Source of the DNA: an uncultured Psychroserpens sp.
GTDB taxonomy: Bacteria; Bacteroidota; Bacteroidia; Flavobacteriales; Flavobacteriaceae
Direction of reading: 5' to 3'
Length of the DNA stretch: 64,000 nucleotides
Assembly: GCF_947503375.1 (NCBI RefSeq)
Contig: NZ_CANNDQ010000004.1
Location: 186,001-250,000, forward strand
Part shown: positions 61,948 to 64,000 of the stretch, piece after piece
Layout: each line of letters starts with the position of its first letter
How positions within the stretch are numbered: the first letter of the stretch is position 1
The notes under the pieces: model-generated
What the model was told of the DNA's origin: nothing
What the model saw: only the letters and a program-made list of their open reading frames with translations
Database searches by the model: none
Program-made: the position numbers and the translations under genes

Positions 61948-62523
61948 ATGAAAATTTACACAAGAACTGGAGACAAAGGAACAACTGCACTTTTTGGTGG
62001 TACACGTGTTCCAAAACATCATATTAGAATTGACAGCTACGGAACGGTAGACGAGCTCAATTCGCATTTAGGACTTATTAGAGACCAAGATATCAATCAA
62101 CATTATAAAAATATATTGATGATCATTCAAGATCGTTTATTTACTGTTGGTGCTATCCTAGCAACAGATCCAGAAAAAGCAACCTTAAAAAATGGAAAAG
62201 ACCGACTTAATATTCCTAAGATTTCTGAAGGTGATATTTTGAAACTAGAAGAGGAAATGGATACGATGAATGCGTCATTGCCACCGATGACTCATTTTGT
62301 ATTACCAGGCGGACATCAAACAGTGTCATTCTGTCACATTTCGCGATGTGTTTGTAGACGAGCTGAACGCCTTGCCAGCGCATTGAATGAATTAGAACCT
62401 TTTCAACCAGAGAGTTTAAAGTATTTAAACCGACTTTCTGACTACCTCTTTGTATTGGCACGAAAATTGTCTTATGACCTACAAGCCGAAGAAGTAAAAT
62501 GGATTCCCGAAAAAGAATCTTAA
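61948..62523 (+). CDS. Cob(I)yrinic acid a,c-diamide / cobalamin adenosyltransferase, PduO type
   Basis: The 191-residue protein begins MKIYTRTGDKGTTALFGGTRV, with the ATP-binding loop TGDKG and T/G pattern of PduO adenosyltransferases, and has DSYGTVDELNSHLG and FVLPGGHQTVSFCHISRCVCRRAERL. It makes adenosylcobalamin from ATP and corrinoid. The protein is a trimer in the family, all helical. Upstream TATCTTGC at about 61932 is a weak promoter candidate. Confidence 0.94.
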   Translation: MKIYTRTGDKGTTALFGGTRVPKHHIRIDSYGTVDELNSHLGLIRDQDINQHYKNILMIIQDRLFTVGAILATDPEKATLKNGKDRLNIPKISEGDILKLEEEMDTMNASLPPMTHFVLPGGHQTVSFCHISRCVCRRAERLASALNELEPFQPESLKYLNRLSDYLFVLARKLSYDLQAEEVKWIPEKES

Positions 62524-62678
62524 AAAGTACCACTTTGCAAAGAATATATTATCAGTTCTTGTAGGCCTAAACGATTGAAAACATAAGTTCTTTTAAATTA
62601 TTATTTAATTAATTCGATTTTTTCTTGACTTTTTGAACTATAATTTTATTTTTGCAAAAAAATAAATACTCATAAGAA
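62524..62678. other. 155-base spacer holding the DUF2795 promoter
   Basis: No open frame on either strand is convincing. The only clear signal is the promoter at 62625-62654; the rest is AT-rich. Confidence 0.5.
62625..62654 (+). promoter_or_regulatory. Strong Bacteroidota promoter for the DUF2795 gene
   Basis: TTG (62625-62627, in TTGAC) and TATTTTTG (62647-62654, a perfect TAnnTTTG) are separated by 19 bases, the ideal -33/-7 layout. It lies 24 bases before the start codon. Confidence 0.65.
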
Positions 62679-62900
62679 ATGTATTGGACATTAGAATTAG
62701 CATCGTATTTAAGTGATGCCCCTTGGCCAGCAACTAAAGACGAATTAATTGATTACGCTATTAGAACAGGAGCTCCTTTAGAAGTTGTTGAGAATCTACA
62801 GGCGATAGAAGATGAAGGCGATTCATACGATTCCATAGAAGAAATTTGGTCAGATTATCCAACTGACGAAGATTATCTCTGGAACGAGGATGAATATTAA
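62679..62900 (+). CDS. DUF2795 domain protein
   Basis: The 73-residue acidic protein has YLSDAPWPATKDELIDYAIRTGAPLEVVENLQAI, the DUF2795 domain, then an acidic tail (SDYPTDEDYLWNEDEY). It is a small soluble protein without a known function. It has its own promoter and terminator, so it is probably monocistronic and highly expressed. Confidence 0.9.
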   Translation: MYWTLELASYLSDAPWPATKDELIDYAIRTGAPLEVVENLQAIEDEGDSYDSIEEIWSDYPTDEDYLWNEDEY

Positions 62901-62938
62901 AAGGATTTAACAAAAATTACTTTTAAAACATAAAAGTT

Positions 62939-62965
62939 AAAAAGTCTCATTTTGAGACTTTTTTT
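62939..62965 (+). terminator. Rho-independent terminator after the DUF2795 gene
   Basis: An 11-bp perfect stem (AAAAAGTCTCA with TGAGACTTTTT) around a three-base loop is followed by a T-run. It separates the DUF2795 gene from secA. Confidence 0.9.
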
Positions 62966-62999
62966 ATATCTGATTCTTCGTTAAAAATAACACAAATCT

Positions 63000-63007
63000 T
63001 ATCTTTG
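63000..63007 (+). promoter_or_regulatory. Candidate -7 promoter element for secA
   Basis: TATCTTTG is a perfect TAnnTTTG match about 62 bases before the secA start. The -33 region holds TTC rather than TTG. Confidence 0.5.
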
Positions 63008-63068
63008 AAATTCACAATTTTGAAGATATAAACGTTACTGTCGACGTTATTAAATAAAATAAAACACA

Positions 63069-64000
63069 ATGAGTTTTTTAAATTCAGTACTTAAAGTATT
63101 TGTAGGAGACAAAGCTAAACAAGATGTTAAAGCACTTTCACCTATTGTAGAAAAAGTTAAATCGTTTGAAAGCGCACTTGAGCAATTATCACACGACGAA
63201 CTAAGAGAAAAAACAGAAGAGTTCAAAGCTATAATAGCTGAAGCCCGTAGATCGCTTCAAGATAAAATTAATCAGTTACTGAATGATGCTGAAACCACAG
63301 AAGATATTGACAAACGTGAAGATATTTATTTAGAAATTGACAAAATCAAAGATGATATTTATGAGGTTACTGAAGGTGTCTTGGACGAAATAATGCCTGA
63401 GGCTTTTGCTGTAGTAAAAGAAACCGCTAAACGTTTTGTTAATCATACAGAGATCGCTGTTCAAGCAAACGAATTTGATCGTTTGATCTCTGGTGAAAAA
63501 GATTATGTTTCACTTCAAGGTGACAAGGCTGTTTGGGCAAATTCTTGGGACGCAGCAGGTAAGGCCATAACTTGGGATATGATTCATTATGATGTTCAGT
63601 TAATTGGTGGTGCTGCAATGCATCAAGGTAAAATAGCCGAAATGCAAACTGGTGAAGGTAAAACTTTAGTAGCGACACTTCCTGTTTATTTAAATGCATT
63701 AGCTGGTAAAGGTGTGCATCTAGTAACTGTTAATGATTACTTGGCAAAACGTGATAGCGCATGGATGGCGCCGATTTTTGAATTTCACGGCTTAAGTGTT
63801 GATTGTATTGACTATCATCAACCTAATTCTGAAGCGAGGCGAAAGGCCTACAGAGCTGATATTACTTACGGAACCAATAATGAATTTGGTTTTGACTACC
63901 TCAGAGATAATATGGCGCACTCGCCAGATGATTTAGTACAACGACCACACCACTATGCCATTGTTGATGAAGTTGACTCAGTGCTAATCGATGATGCACG
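63069..64000 (+). CDS. secA: Preprotein translocase ATPase SecA (3' part missing)
   Basis: The visible 310 residues start [15 protein letters not shown]. They contain the Walker A region [16 protein letters not shown], followed by [31 protein letters not shown] and the [11 protein letters not shown]alker B region, all diagnostic for SecA. A roughly 50-residue helical insertion (about residues 60-110, [23 protein letters not shown]) before the nucleotide site is typical of Bacteroidota SecA. SecA drives unfolded proteins through SecYEG. The gene runs off the window end. Confidence 0.97.
   Translation, partial: MSFLNSVLKVFVGDKAKQDVKALSPIVEKVKSFESALEQLSHDELREKTEEFKAIIAEARRSLQDKINQLLNDAETTEDIDKREDIYLEIDKIKDDIYEVTEGVLDEIMPEAFAVVKETAKRFVNHTEIAVQANEFDRLISGEKDYVSLQGDKAVWANSWDAAGKAITWDMIHYDVQLIGGAAMHQGKIAEMQTGEGKTLVATLPVYLNALAGKGVHLVTVNDYLAKRDSAWMAPIFEFHGLSVDCIDYHQPNSEARRKAYRADITYGTNNEFGFDYLRDNMAHSPDDLVQRPHHYAIVDEVDSVLIDDA

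Noticed and set aside
62216..62533. A minus-strand frame opposite the cobalamin adenosyltransferase
   Set aside because: It covers the opposite strand of a gene with diagnostic motifs and has no neighbour or promoter of its own.

Overview
The window is a chromosomal segment from a member of the Flavobacteriaceae (Bacteroidota), probably marine. Several things point there. The DNA is AT-rich, and start sites often have TAnnTTTG -7 promoter elements and little Shine-Dalgarno signal. There is a PorV-type type IX secretion outer-membrane protein, a MutL with small flavobacterial membrane proteins next to ribH, a fused cyclophilin-FKBP, and the kdsD-tatC-lptB order. The genus cannot be fixed from the sequence alone. 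No rRNA, tRNA, insertion sequence, integrase, CRISPR array or phage gene was seen. No stretch longer than 300 bases lacks a gene.

Region 1 (1-18 kb) is housekeeping. On the minus strand: a cut-off rhomboid protease, mutL, two related small membrane proteins, ribH and a membrane-anchored TPR protein. On the plus strand: recF, a lipoprotein and a DUF721 (DciA-like) protein. Then come a cyclophilin-FKBP fusion, recQ, the plus-strand run kdsD-tatC-AhpD-like-lptB, a LURP-one/TerC/small-protein group, pssA, a PorV-like protein and lnt. LPS (kdsD, lptB), lipoprotein (lnt) and membrane (pssA, tatC) functions dominate, so this is envelope-building territory.

Region 2 (18.0-58.3 kb) is the accessory part: a minus-strand train of 37 genes for one or more surface polysaccharides. 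It starts at a good promoter (58281-58309) and runs wza, wzc, a small phosphoglycosyl transferase, a WbpO/TviB-type dehydrogenase, a WbpP/TviC-type epimerase, and the ABC exporter wzm/wzt. Then follow two sulfotransferases, two methyltransferases, an epimerase, many glycosyltransferases, two asparagine-synthase homologues, a third sulfotransferase, an MBOAT acyltransferase with an SGNH-like partner, an O-antigen polymerase/ligase, a transglutaminase-like protein, and finally a large WcaJ-type initiating transferase. I count 14 glycosyltransferases (8 GT4, 6 GT2), 4 methyltransferases, 3 sulfotransferases and 2 initiating transferases. The simplest reading is a large, acidic, heavily decorated polysaccharide: a GalNAcA-type uronic acid from WbpP/WbpO, possibly amidated, plus sulfate, methyl and O-acyl groups. 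The export logic is mixed. A Wzc/Wza pair sits with an ABC transporter whose ATPase carries a Wzt-like C-terminal domain, and no Wzx flippase is visible.

Region 3 (58.3-64 kb) returns to plus-strand housekeeping: an ABC-F ATPase, an O-methyltransferase-like protein, a LolD/MacB-type ATPase with a 42-residue membrane protein, a PduO-type cobalamin adenosyltransferase, a DUF2795 protein behind a strong promoter and terminator, and the start of secA, cut by the window end.

The most interesting material is in region 2: the hybrid export machinery, the tyrosine-glycine repeat tail of Wzc, the paired sulfotransferases beside wzt, the asparagine-synthase homologue without its glutaminase domain, and the embedded transglutaminase-like protein.
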